A DNA stretch of 64,000 nt from Erythrobacter sp. WG (GTDB taxonomy: Bacteria; Pseudomonadota; Alphaproteobacteria; Sphingomonadales; Sphingomonadaceae): the NCBI RefSeq assembly GCF_026586795.1, contig NZ_JAPFGY010000001.1, forward strand, positions 1-64,000, written 5' to 3'. Positions within the stretch are counted from its first letter, which is position 1, and every line of letters starts with the position of its first letter. The notes beneath the pieces are model-generated. The model was not told the DNA's origin. It made no database searches and saw nothing but the letters and a program-made list of their open reading frames with translations. Of this stretch, positions 7,905-15,867 are shown piece by piece. The translations under genes and the position numbers were made by a program.

Positions 7905-9401
7905 ATGAACGATCTGCTGCGCGAGCTTGCCCTGGGCGCGCCGATCCTGGCCTTGCTGGTGGTGATTGGCGACCTGATCGCCAGGCCGCGCCCGCTCGGC
8001 CGGCTGCGACTTCGCCGCCCGGCCGGAACGCTCGTCCTGCTGCTCGTGTCGATGCTGGCTTTCGCGGTCCTGCTGGTGGTGACCGGGGTGCCGCTGGTGG
8101 CGGGCATCGGCACATCCGCGCTGGTCGCGGTCCACGCGGTGATCTCGAACATCAAGCGCAAGGTGCTCGGCGAGCCGCTGGTGTTCAGCGATTTCGCGCT
8201 GATCGGCGCGGTGTTCCAGCACCCGCAATTCTACGTCTCGGCGCTCCGGCCCTGGCAGCTCGCGGCGCTGGCGGCAGGGGTCGCGGGTCTCGCCGCGATC
8301 ATCGCCCTGTTTGCCGCCCCCGACCTCGTGCCGCGGCTCGCGGGGGCAGGGCTGGGCGTCGCCAGCTGGATCGGGCTGCGTCTCGCCCTCCCTCCGCTCG
8401 CCAGGACCCTCAGTGCGCCGGTTCCCGATCCCGAGATCGACGTCGCCCGCCTCGGCCTGATCCCGGCGGTGCTCGCCCAGTGGGCCGACTGGCGCGGCAC
8501 CACCGACCCGCAACCCTGCACCGCGGCCCCGATCGGCGGCGCGGCGGGGCAGCTGGTGGTGATCGTCCAGTGCGAATCCTTCACCGATCCGGTCGCGCTG
8601 TTCGGCGATCCGGCGATCGCTCTGCCCGGCCTTGCGGCTGCGCGCCGGGACGCCTGGCAGACAGGCCGCCTCAACGTCCCGGGCTTCGGCGCCTATACGA
8701 TGCGCACCGAATACGGCGTGCTGTTCGGCCGCGCGGAGGAGCAGCTCGGCACGCGGCGCTTCGACCCCTTCCTGACCGCGCGCGGGGAGGCAAGCTGGGC
8801 GCTCCCCAACCGGCTGGACCGCAACGCCTGGGACAGCTGGTTCGTGCATCCCCACGACATGCGCTTCTACGGGCGGGACAGGCTGATGCCCGCGAGCGGC
8901 TTCGGCGCACTGGTCGGCGAGGACGCCTTCCCGCCCCCGCAACCGGGTGAGGGGCGATATGTCACCGACGCCGCGGTCGCCGACCGGATTCTCGATCTTG
9001 CCGCCACGGCGCCGCGCGCGGGCCTGATCTACGCCGTCACCATCGAGAATCACGGGCCGTGGCCTGCCGGCGGGGCGCAGGGCGAGCCGCTCGCGGCCCC
9101 CTACATCCGGCTGCTGCGCCACAGCGATGCGATGCTGACCCGCCTGTGGGAAGGGCTGGCGCGGCTCGGGCGGCCGGTCACCTTGTGCTTCTTCGGCGAT
9201 CATCGCCCGAGCATCCCCGGTGCGAGCGAGCCGGGAGCCGAGCACCACACGCCCTATGTCATCCTGCGCCTTGCGGCCGACGGCACGCCGCTAGGCGCCG
9301 GCCGCCAGGAGGTCGACCTCACCCCCGCCGAGCTTCACCACACGCTGCTCGCCGCGATCGCCTCAGGGGAGGCGCAGGCCGAGCAGGATGCGGTCGCGTA
9401 A
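7905..9401 (+). CDS. LtaS/sulfatase-family phosphoglycerol transferase-like membrane protein
   Basis: A 498-residue protein with an N-terminal set of about four or five membrane helices (to residue ~165) and an alkaline-phosphatase-superfamily domain. The LtaS-like active site can be read: Thr in FGAYTMRTEYGVL as nucleophile (compare T-x3-E-F/Y of LtaS), His in IENHGPW, and Asp/His in FFGDHRP. LtaS and OpgB enzymes transfer glycerol phosphate from phosphatidylglycerol, outside the inner membrane. The gene is divergent from kpsS and overlaps the following SDR gene tail to tail by 39 bases. The start at 7905 was preferred to 7887 because a GGGG-type site lies 10 bases upstream. A phosphoethanolamine donor is also possible. 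Confidence 0.78.
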   Translation: MNDLLRELALGAPILALLVVIGDLIARPRPLGRLRLRRPAGTLVLLLVSMLAFAVLLVVTGVPLVAGIGTSALVAVHAVISNIKRKVLGEPLVFSDFALIGAVFQHPQFYVSALRPWQLAALAAGVAGLAAIIALFAAPDLVPRLAGAGLGVASWIGLRLALPPLARTLSAPVPDPEIDVARLGLIPAVLAQWADWRGTTDPQPCTAAPIGGAAGQLVVIVQCESFTDPVALFGDPAIALPGLAAARRDAWQTGRLNVPGFGAYTMRTEYGVLFGRAEEQLGTRRFDPFLTARGEASWALPNRLDRNAWDSWFVHPHDMRFYGRDRLMPASGFGALVGEDAFPPPQPGEGRYVTDAAVADRILDLAATAPRAGLIYAVTIENHGPWPAGGAQGEPLAAPYIRLLRHSDAMLTRLWEGLARLGRPVTLCFFGDHRPSIPGASEPGAEHHTPYVILRLAADGTPLGAGRQEVDLTPAELHHTLLAAIASGEAQAEQDAVA

Positions 9402-10130
9402 GGGGCGGGGCAGGAGCCGGTCGAACCAGCGCAGCAGCAGGAACCGCCGCGGCACGACGAGCTCGGCGGCCCCGACGGCCACCGCCGCCACCGTCCGCTC
9501 GGCAACGCGGCTGGCGGTGATCTCCCCCGGCCGGGACGGGGAATCGGCGGCGAAAAAGCCGGGCGAGACGAGCGTCACGCTGACGCCATGGCGCTTCACC
9601 GCAAGCCGCAGCGCGTCTGCGAAGCGCGCGAGTCCCGCCTTGCTCCCGGAATAGGTCGCCGCGAAGGGGAGCGAATGCGACGCCGCCGCCGTACCGATGA
9701 GGCAGATTCGTCCGGCGCCGCGCACGGCCATCCGCTCGGCGAGAAGCGACGCGAGCGCGGCCGGTGCGGCGAAATTGACCTGCACGAGACGGACGACCTG
9801 CGCGGGGTCCTCAACCACCGCGCCGCTCGGCAAGGTGTCACCCTGTCCAGCGACGAGATAGGCCTGGGCAAAGGGCTCCTCAGCGTCGCTCTGCGCAAGA
9901 GCCCCTAGGGCAGCATCAAGCTGGCCGAGATCGATCGTCCTTATGGTGGTCAGCGCCCCAGCGGCCCGGCACAGCGCTGCGGTAGCCTCGAGGCGCTGCG
10001 CATCGCGCGCCCAGAGCGAGAGCCGGATGCCGGGCCGGGCGAGTCGCATGCAAAGTGCGTGTCCCAGTGCTCCGGAGGCGCCGGTCACCAGAATGTGCTC
10101 TTTTGGTCTCTTTCCGGAGGGATCTTGCAT
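9363..10130 (-). CDS. Short-chain dehydrogenase/reductase (SDR)
   Basis: A 255-residue classical SDR. The cofactor motif is TGASGALG near the N terminus (about residues 15-22) and the catalytic Tyr-x3-Lys is YSGSKAG. The N terminus was placed at 10130 (MQDPSGKRPKEHILVTG); the open frame continues 43 codons upstream without resembling an SDR. Substrate unknown. It lies inside the capsule locus, overlaps the 3' end of the LtaS-like gene, and shares an intergenic region with the divergent fatty acid hydroxylase gene. Confidence 0.8.
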   Translation of the reverse strand: MQDPSGKRPKEHILVTGASGALGHALCMRLARPGIRLSLWARDAQRLEATAALCRAAGALTTIRTIDLGQLDAALGALAQSDAEEPFAQAYLVAGQGDTLPSGAVVEDPAQVVRLVQVNFAAPAALASLLAERMAVRGAGRICLIGTAAASHSLPFAATYSGSKAGLARFADALRLAVKRHGVSVTLVSPGFFAADSPSRPGEITASRVAERTVAAVAVGAAELVVPRRFLLLRWFDRLLPRPLRDRILLGLRLP

Positions 10131-10333
10131 TTGCAAAGGATAGGCCCCTGTTATTCTTTCGCAACTGCGGTATGGGGCTGCAAACCAACGAATCGGGCGC
10201 ACTGGGCTTGCGGTGAACGGTTTACCGCATGGGCCAAAACGATGTATTTTTTCGGTCACGTTGATTGTTCATATCGTGTAGAGTCAATGGTGGACGAGAG
10301 CTTTGGGGGCTCCGCTCGGGGCAGGTGTTAGTG
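10131..10333. promoter_or_regulatory. Divergent intergenic region inside capsule locus
   Basis: About 200 bases separate the starts of two divergent genes (SDR and fatty acid hydroxylase). The stretch is noticeably richer in A/T than its surroundings and must hold promoters for both directions. No specific -35/-10 pair is convincing. Confidence 0.35.
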
Positions 10334-10957
10334 ATGTTTAATGGTATGCCGGAGCGCGGCCCTTCCCATCGGGCAAGGCTTTTTGAAGCCGAATGGGTCG
10401 AGCGCTTCACCTTCGTCTCGCTGAGGTCTTTCGTGCTCATCTGGGCACTGGTGATTCCTGCGGTGGCCATCACCGCATGGTTGGTTGCGCCCACCTGGTG
10501 GGCGGTTCCGCTGGCGCTCGTCGGGGTGGTGGGCTGGACCTTCACCGAGTATTCGCTGCACCGCTACCTTTTCCACCTCGAGCCGCGTTCGGACTTCCTG
10601 AAAAGGATGGTCTACGTGATCCACGGCAACCACCATTCGCACCCTAACGATCCGCTGCGCAACCTCATGCCGATGATCGTCAGCCTGCCGGCGAGCGCGT
10701 TGATCTGGCTGGGCCTCACCGCGCTGATCGGGCCCGAGGCGGTGTGGATCTTCCTCGGCTTCATCGTCGGCTATGTCGCCTATGATCTCGTGCACTTCGC
10801 GTGCCACCAGCGGCCGATGAAGGGGCGCATCGCCAATGCCCTCAAGGTCCATCATATGCGGCACCACCACCTGAAGGTGGAAGGCAACTACGCGATCACC
10901 GGGATCATCTGGGACCGCGTCTTTGCGACCCGCATTTCATCGGCCCGGAAGGCTTGA
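10334..10957 (+). CDS. Fatty acid hydroxylase superfamily membrane protein
   Basis: A 207-residue integral membrane di-iron enzyme of the sterol desaturase/fatty acid hydroxylase superfamily. The histidine clusters are all present: HRYLFH, HGNHHSHP, HFACHQ and HHMRHHH. Four hydrophobic segments flank them. Homologues 2-hydroxylate fatty acids, for instance in sphingolipids, or modify carotenoids; the substrate is not decided by sequence. The start at 10334 (MFNGMPERG) was chosen; GTG at 10331 and ATG at 10346 are alternatives. Its stop overlaps the end of the HAD gene by 21 bases. Its place between kpsS and the Kdo genes suggests modification of a lipid anchor or membrane lipid. Confidence 0.82.
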   Translation: MFNGMPERGPSHRARLFEAEWVERFTFVSLRSFVLIWALVIPAVAITAWLVAPTWWAVPLALVGVVGWTFTEYSLHRYLFHLEPRSDFLKRMVYVIHGNHHSHPNDPLRNLMPMIVSLPASALIWLGLTALIGPEAVWIFLGFIVGYVAYDLVHFACHQRPMKGRIANALKVHHMRHHHLKVEGNYAITGIIWDRVFATRISSARKA

Positions 10958-11614
10958 CCGGCCATGTCCCGCGATCGCGTCGCTGAGCTCTGCCATGGCC
11001 GCGATGACCGGGACTGTCGGCGTCTCGGCGATTGCCGCGCCGGTGCCGTAGCCCCACGCCACCAGGACGACCGGAAGCCCGGCGGCCTTGGCGGTGGCGA
11101 CGTCGATCGCCGAATCGCCGCAATAGAGCGTGTCCTGCGCCGTCCCGCCAATCCCCTCCAGCGCCATGAGCGCCGTTTCCGGGGATGGTTTGCGCGGCCG
11201 GTCGGGCGCGCTGCCGATGATCGCGCCGAAATGCTCCGCCAGGTCGAGATCGCCGAGGATCTTCTCGCACAGCACCTGCGGCTTGTTCGAGCAGATCGCC
11301 ATGCCGATGCCGGCGCGGCGCAGCGCGGCGAGCGTGTCGCCCACGCCGGGAAAGGCCAGGTCGCCCGGCACCGCGATGGTGCGGTGGATGGCGCGGAATT
11401 CCTCGATCTCGGCCGCCGGATCGACCGAGTGGCGGCCCATCACCGCGGCGATCATGGCCGCCCCGCCGATAGCATCCATTTCGCGGATCAGTTCCCGGTC
11501 CGCCGTAACGTTGGCTCCGCGCGCGCGGAGCATCGTGTCGATGATGGCACCCGTCAGACGGGCGCTGTCGATCAATGTCCCATCCAGATCGAAGATAATG
11601 TTGCCAAAGAGCAC
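10937..11614 (-). CDS. HAD-family phosphatase (Gph-like; candidate Kdo-8-phosphate phosphatase)
   Basis: A 225-residue haloacid dehalogenase-fold phosphatase with an alpha-helical cap (residues ~15-85). Motif I is FDLDGTL, motif II is ICSNKP, the motif III lysine is in PRKPSPE, and motif IV is YCGDSAID. It resembles phosphoglycolate phosphatases. It sits head to head with kpsF-kdsB-kdsA, and no KdsC-type (capless) phosphatase is present in the window. It is therefore a candidate for the missing Kdo-8-phosphate phosphatase step, but that is inferred from position only. Confidence 0.8.
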   Translation of the reverse strand: MLFGNIIFDLDGTLIDSARLTGAIIDTMLRARGANVTADRELIREMDAIGGAAMIAAVMGRHSVDPAAEIEEFRAIHRTIAVPGDLAFPGVGDTLAALRRAGIGMAICSNKPQVLCEKILGDLDLAEHFGAIIGSAPDRPRKPSPETALMALEGIGGTAQDTLYCGDSAIDVATAKAAGLPVVLVAWGYGTGAAIAETPTVPVIAAMAELSDAIAGHGRSSLPGR

Positions 11615-11672
11615 GATCGGTCCGGCCAGTCACTGCGCTTCGTTCGAGGTCGCCTTGGGCAGTGCAAAAGTG

Positions 11673-12722
11673 ATGGAGGTTGCATTGCTTAAGGAACTGC
11701 CTTTGGAGGCTCAAGTCAAGGAGCTTGCTCCGACTCCCCTGCGCCCGCTTCACCAGGGTCACCTTGCGGTCGGGCGCAGCGTGATCCGTATGGAAGCCGA
11801 TGCCCTGCGCCAGCTCGAGGCGCAGATCGACGATGCTTTCGCGCGCGCTGTCGAGATGATCCTGGCCTGCAACCAGCGCGTGATCGTCTCGGGTATCGGC
11901 AAGTCGGGGCACGTCGCCCGCAAGATCGCCGCGACCCTCGCGGCGACGGGCACGCCGGCGCTGTTCGTCCACGCCGCCGAAGCGGCGCACGGCGATGTCG
12001 GCATGATCAGTTCGGGCGACGTGCTGATCGTGTTCTCGAACAGCGGCGCCACCGTCGAGGTGCAGCCGCTGTGCATCTACGCCAAGGCGATCGGCTGCCC
12101 GGTGATCGGCGTGTCGCGCAATCCCAATTCGCTGCTGATGCGCACGGCGGACCTCGGCCTGCTGCTGCCGACCGTGGAGGAAGCCTGCACCTCGAGCCTC
12201 GCGCCCACGACCTCCTCGACCATGATGCTCGCGCTCGGCGATGCGCTGGCGGTGGCGGCGATGCGCGCGCGCGGCCTGTCGGGCTCGGACATCCGCGCGC
12301 TGCACCCGGGCGGGGAGATCGGCCTGTTCCTGCGCAGCGTCGAGGACGTCATGCACGCCGGCAACCGCCTGCCGCTGGTGGGGCTCAAGACCGGGATGCC
12401 CGAGGTGCTCGTGACCATGACCGAGAAGCGCCTCGGCGTGGCGGGGGTCGTCGATGACGAAGGCGCTCTGGTCGGCATCATCACCGATGGCGACCTGCGG
12501 CGCCATGCCCGCAACGTCGTGTTCGGCACCGCCGCTGACGTCATGACCAAGGCACCGCGCACGATCTTCCGCACCGCGCGCGTCCAGGAGGCGCTCGAGA
12601 TCATGAACACGCACCGCATCACTGTGCTGTTCGTGGTCGACGAGCGAGAGCCCAACATCCCGATCGGCGCGGTCCAGATCTACGATATCGCATCGGCGCC
12701 CGCACCGGCGCTCACGCCGTGA
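11673..12722 (+). CDS. kpsF: Arabinose-5-phosphate isomerase, KpsF/KdsD type
   Basis: A 349-residue sugar isomerase that converts ribulose-5-phosphate to D-arabinose-5-phosphate, the first committed Kdo precursor. The SIS domain (about residues 60-200) carries GIGKSGHVARKIA, HAAEAAHGDVGM and FSNSGAT. Two CBS domains follow (about residues 225-345). The start at 11673 (MEVALLKELPLEA) gives a sensible N terminus; GTG at 11670 is directly adjacent. kdsB begins 4 bases after its stop and kdsA overlaps kdsB, so these three form one operon for CMP-Kdo supply. Confidence 0.92.
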   Translation: MEVALLKELPLEAQVKELAPTPLRPLHQGHLAVGRSVIRMEADALRQLEAQIDDAFARAVEMILACNQRVIVSGIGKSGHVARKIAATLAATGTPALFVHAAEAAHGDVGMISSGDVLIVFSNSGATVEVQPLCIYAKAIGCPVIGVSRNPNSLLMRTADLGLLLPTVEEACTSSLAPTTSSTMMLALGDALAVAAMRARGLSGSDIRALHPGGEIGLFLRSVEDVMHAGNRLPLVGLKTGMPEVLVTMTEKRLGVAGVVDDEGALVGIITDGDLRRHARNVVFGTAADVMTKAPRTIFRTARVQEALEIMNTHRITVLFVVDEREPNIPIGAVQIYDIASAPAPALTP

Positions 12723-12726
12723 GGCC

Positions 12727-13545
12727 ATGCCCCGCATCCAGATAATCGTCCCTGCCAGGTTCGCGTCGACCCGGTTTCCCGCCAAGCCTCTTGCGCCATT
12801 GACCGGCGCGGACGGGATCGCGCGGCCGGCGCTGCACTACACCTGGCAGGCGGCGCTGGCCGCAGCGCGGGCGCTGGGGGCCGAAGCGGGCTGCGTGATC
12901 GCGACCGACGATGATCGCATCGCCGCCTTCGCCAAGGCCGAAGGCATGGCGGTGGTGATGACCCCGGTGGAATGCGCCAACGGCACCGAACGCTGTGCGG
13001 CGGCCCTGGCCGAACTGCCCGAGACGCCGGAGATCGTCGTCAACCTTCAGGGCGATGCGCCGCTCACCCCCGCCGCGATGGTGGCGGCCGTGGTCGAGCT
13101 GCTGGAGGCCGAACCCGATCTGGCGATGGCGACCGTCGCGGTGCCTGCCAGCCCGACGGTGCTCGGCCATCTTCAGACCGATGCCGCCGCGGGCCGTGTC
13201 GGCGGGACCACGGTGGTGTGCAGCCGGGAGGGCCGCGCGCTCTACTTCTCGAAATCCATCATCCCGCACATCGCCCCCGACACCGCCCCGCGCGAGCCGG
13301 TGCTGCTGCACCTTGGCCTTTATGCCTATCGGCCCGCCTCGCTCGAGCGCTATCGCGCCCACGGCACGGTCTCGCTCGAGCTTCAGGAGGGGCTCGAACA
13401 GCTCCGCTTCCTCGATGCGGGCCTGCCCGTCGGGGTCGCGGTGTGCCCGGCGCCGGCATGGGACATGATCGAGCTCAACAATCCGAGTGACATTCCGCTG
13501 ATCGAGGCGCAATTGGTGCGCCGCGCCCAAGTGGAGGACACCTGA
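12727..13545 (+). CDS. kdsB: CMP-Kdo synthetase (3-deoxy-manno-octulosonate cytidylyltransferase)
   Basis: A 272-residue nucleotidyltransferase that activates Kdo with CTP. Signatures include [16 protein letters not shown] at the N terminus, [21 protein letters not shown], and the tail IELNNPSD. One family position differs: the usual QGDEP reads LQGDAP (residues ~100-105), with Ala in place of Glu. The protein is about 20 residues longer than typical KdsB/KpsU. It is coupled to kdsA by a one-base TGATG overlap. In a group 2 capsule locus this copy would serve linker synthesis. Confidence 0.9.
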   Translation: MPRIQIIVPARFASTRFPAKPLAPLTGADGIARPALHYTWQAALAAARALGAEAGCVIATDDDRIAAFAKAEGMAVVMTPVECANGTERCAAALAELPETPEIVVNLQGDAPLTPAAMVAAVVELLEAEPDLAMATVAVPASPTVLGHLQTDAAAGRVGGTTVVCSREGRALYFSKSIIPHIAPDTAPREPVLLHLGLYAYRPASLERYRAHGTVSLELQEGLEQLRFLDAGLPVGVAVCPAPAWDMIELNNPSDIPLIEAQLVRRAQVEDT

Positions 13546-14363
13546 TGTTGCCGCCCCTGCAGCGCTCCGCCGGAGCGCCGCCCTTTCTCATTTCCGGCCC
13601 TTGCGTGATCGAGAGCGAGGCGCTGTGCCTCATGATCGCCGAGCGCCTGCGCGCGATCGGCGAACGGCTTGCCATGCCGGTGGTCTTCAAGGCGAGTTTC
13701 GACAAGGCCAACCGCACCTCGGTCAGCAGCTTTCGCGGCCACGGCATCGAGGAAGGGTTGCGGGTGCTGGAAAAGGTGCGCGCCGAGACCGGCCTGCCGG
13801 TGCTGACCGACGTCCACCTGCCCGATCAGGTGGCGGCCGTGGCCGAGGTGGTCGATATGCTTCAGACCCCGGCCTTCCTCGCGCGTCAGACCGACCTCAT
13901 CATGGCCGCCGCCGGCAGCGGCAAGCCGGTCAACATCAAGAAGGCGCAATTCATGGCGCCACAGGACATGGGCGCGGTGCTCGCCAAGGCGCAGACTGCG
14001 GCCAAGGAGGCCGGGGTCAACGATCCGCAGATCGCCCTGTGCGAACGTGGCACCAGCTTCGGCTACAACAACCTCGTGGTCGATATGCGCGGCCTCGTCA
14101 TCATGCGGGAGATGGGCTGCCCGGTGGTGTTCGACGCCACCCACAGCGTCCAGCTCCCCGGCGGCGGCGGCGACCGTTCGCTCGGCCAGCGCGAATTCGT
14201 CGCGCCGCTGGCCCGCGCGGCGATGGCGGTGGGGGTCGACGGGCTGTTCATGGAAACCCACCCCGATCCTGCCGCCGCGCTGTCGGACGGACCTAACATG
14301 GTCCCGCTCGACCAGCTCGAGGCGCTGCTCGGCGACCTGGTGGCGATCGCCGCCCTCGGCTGA
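13545..14363 (+). CDS. kdsA: Kdo-8-phosphate synthase
   Basis: A 272-residue TIM-barrel enzyme that condenses arabinose-5-phosphate with phosphoenolpyruvate. Typical stretches are [49 protein letters not shown] and [16 protein letters not shown]. Cys20 in SGPCVIE marks the metal-dependent class, which has Cys where the metal-independent E. coli type has Asn. The start codon shares a base with the kdsB stop. kpsC begins one base after its stop, tying Kdo synthesis directly to Kdo transfer. Confidence 0.95.
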   Translation: MLPPLQRSAGAPPFLISGPCVIESEALCLMIAERLRAIGERLAMPVVFKASFDKANRTSVSSFRGHGIEEGLRVLEKVRAETGLPVLTDVHLPDQVAAVAEVVDMLQTPAFLARQTDLIMAAAGSGKPVNIKKAQFMAPQDMGAVLAKAQTAAKEAGVNDPQIALCERGTSFGYNNLVVDMRGLVIMREMGCPVVFDATHSVQLPGGGGDRSLGQREFVAPLARAAMAVGVDGLFMETHPDPAAALSDGPNMVPLDQLEALLGDLVAIAALG

Positions 14364-14364
14364 C

Positions 14365-15867
14365 ATGGCTGCCGCACCGCTCCTTGCCATCCCGCCGTTT
14401 CCGGGGGCCCGCGCCCGTGCTTTCGCGCAGAGCGGCGGCGCAGGGGAGGGGGACTGGCAGGGCCTGCTCGATGCCCTCGCCCGCCACCAGGTGGGCGGCG
14501 CCTATTGGGGGCGGAAGGTGGCCGGCCCGGCGCGGCTCGATGCGGCGAGCTGGCCCGTCGATGCCGATCCCTGGACCCTGCTGGGCAGCGCCGAGGAGGT
14601 CATCCTCCCCGCCGAAGATCCGCGCGCGGTGCTGGCTCTGGCGGCGGGCACGCCGCTGAGCCTCGTCGGGCGCAACGGCAAGCCCCAGGCGGTCGATCCT
14701 GCGGCGCTCGTCACACGCCATCTCACCCGTTGGCAGTGGTTCGATCCCTTCGACGGCAACCCCATCACCGCGCTCGAGGCGATCGAACTGTGCGGGTTCT
14801 GGCGGCGGTCGATCGAGGCGAATCAAGGCATCGCCGCCGTGCTCGGCTTTGCGCACTGGAAGCGGCCGACCGTCGCGCCGCTGCTTTGGAACGGCAGCGA
14901 AACCCCTTTCCACCGCGGGGTGCCGACGCTGGCGCCCGGCGACCGCGTGGCGGTGTGGCGTTCCCGCCTCAGCAAGGCCCAGGAAAAGGCGCTCGCCGGG
15001 CGCCGCCTGATGGAGGTCGAGGACGGCTTCATCCGCTCGTCCGGGCTGGGCGCCGATTGCGTTCCGCCGCTGTCGATCGTCGTCGACGAGCGCGGGGTGC
15101 ACTTCGATCCCACCCGGCCGAGCGAGCTCGAGGACCTGTTGCAGAACGCAGACCTGCCGCCGGACCTCGTCGCGCGCGCTGCCGCCCTGCGCGCGGCGAT
15201 CGTCGCCGGGGGCCTATCGAAATACGAGAACGCCGCCCCGCTGCGGCTCGAGCGTCCCGGCGGCGCGCGCCGGCATATTCTGGTGCCGGGGCAGGTCGAG
15301 GACGACCGCGCGGTGACGAGCGGCGGGGCGCTGGCCTCCAATCTCGAACTGCTGCGGCGCGCGCGGGATCACGCCGGGCCCGACGCTTTCGTCATCTACA
15401 AGCCGCATCCCGATGTGCTCGCCGGCCATCGGCGCGGGCTTCTGTCGGCAAGCGACACGGCCGCCTACGCCGACCGGGTCGAGACAGAAGCGCCGATGGC
15501 GAGCCTGATCGACATGGTCGACGAACTTCACGTCAACAGCTCGCTCGCCGGGTTCGAGGCGCTGCTGCGCGGGAAGCAGGTGACCGTCCACGGCGCGCCC
15601 TTCTACGCGGGTTGGGGCCTCACCACCGATCTCGGTGCCGTCCCGGCACGGCGCACGCGGCGGCGGAGCCTCGATGAACTGGTGGCCGCCGCGCTGCTGC
15701 TCTACCCGCGCTACCTCGATCCCGAGACGAACCTGCCGTGCCCGGCCGAAGTGCTGGTGCGGCGCCTCACCCGGCGGGAGGTGCGGCTCGACACCAACGC
15801 CCGGGCCGTGATCGCCGTCCGCAGGCTCGCCGGGCGCACCAACCGCCTGCTGGGCCGCAACAGCTAG
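14365..15867 (+). CDS. kpsC: Capsule polysaccharide biosynthesis protein KpsC, short form
   Basis: A 500-residue cytoplasmic glycosyltransferase of the KpsC family, which extends the poly-Kdo linker. Recognisable C-terminal-module features include GFAHWKRP, LMEVEDGFIRSSGLG, PPLSIVVDERGVHFD, FVIYKPHPDVLAGHR, DELHVNSSLAGFEALLRGK and HGAPFYAGWGLT. The E. coli protein is about 675 residues with two complete transferase modules. Here the N-terminal module is reduced to roughly 150 residues without clear motifs, so only one full module remains. The frame continues upstream inside kdsA, but ATG 14365 directly after the kdsA stop is the natural start. It overlaps the convergent glycosyltransferase by 4 bases. 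Confidence 0.88.
   Translation: MAAAPLLAIPPFPGARARAFAQSGGAGEGDWQGLLDALARHQVGGAYWGRKVAGPARLDAASWPVDADPWTLLGSAEEVILPAEDPRAVLALAAGTPLSLVGRNGKPQAVDPAALVTRHLTRWQWFDPFDGNPITALEAIELCGFWRRSIEANQGIAAVLGFAHWKRPTVAPLLWNGSETPFHRGVPTLAPGDRVAVWRSRLSKAQEKALAGRRLMEVEDGFIRSSGLGADCVPPLSIVVDERGVHFDPTRPSELEDLLQNADLPPDLVARAAALRAAIVAGGLSKYENAAPLRLERPGGARRHILVPGQVEDDRAVTSGGALASNLELLRRARDHAGPDAFVIYKPHPDVLAGHRRGLLSASDTAAYADRVETEAPMASLIDMVDELHVNSSLAGFEALLRGKQVTVHGAPFYAGWGLTTDLGAVPARRTRRRSLDELVAAALLLYPRYLDPETNLPCPAEVLVRRLTRREVRLDTNARAVIAVRRLAGRTNRLLGRNS

Noticed and set aside
7701..9248. Long N-terminal extension of the kpsS frame
   Set aside because: It lies antisense to the LtaS-like gene, has shadow-type composition, and the KpsS family N terminus begins near 7700.
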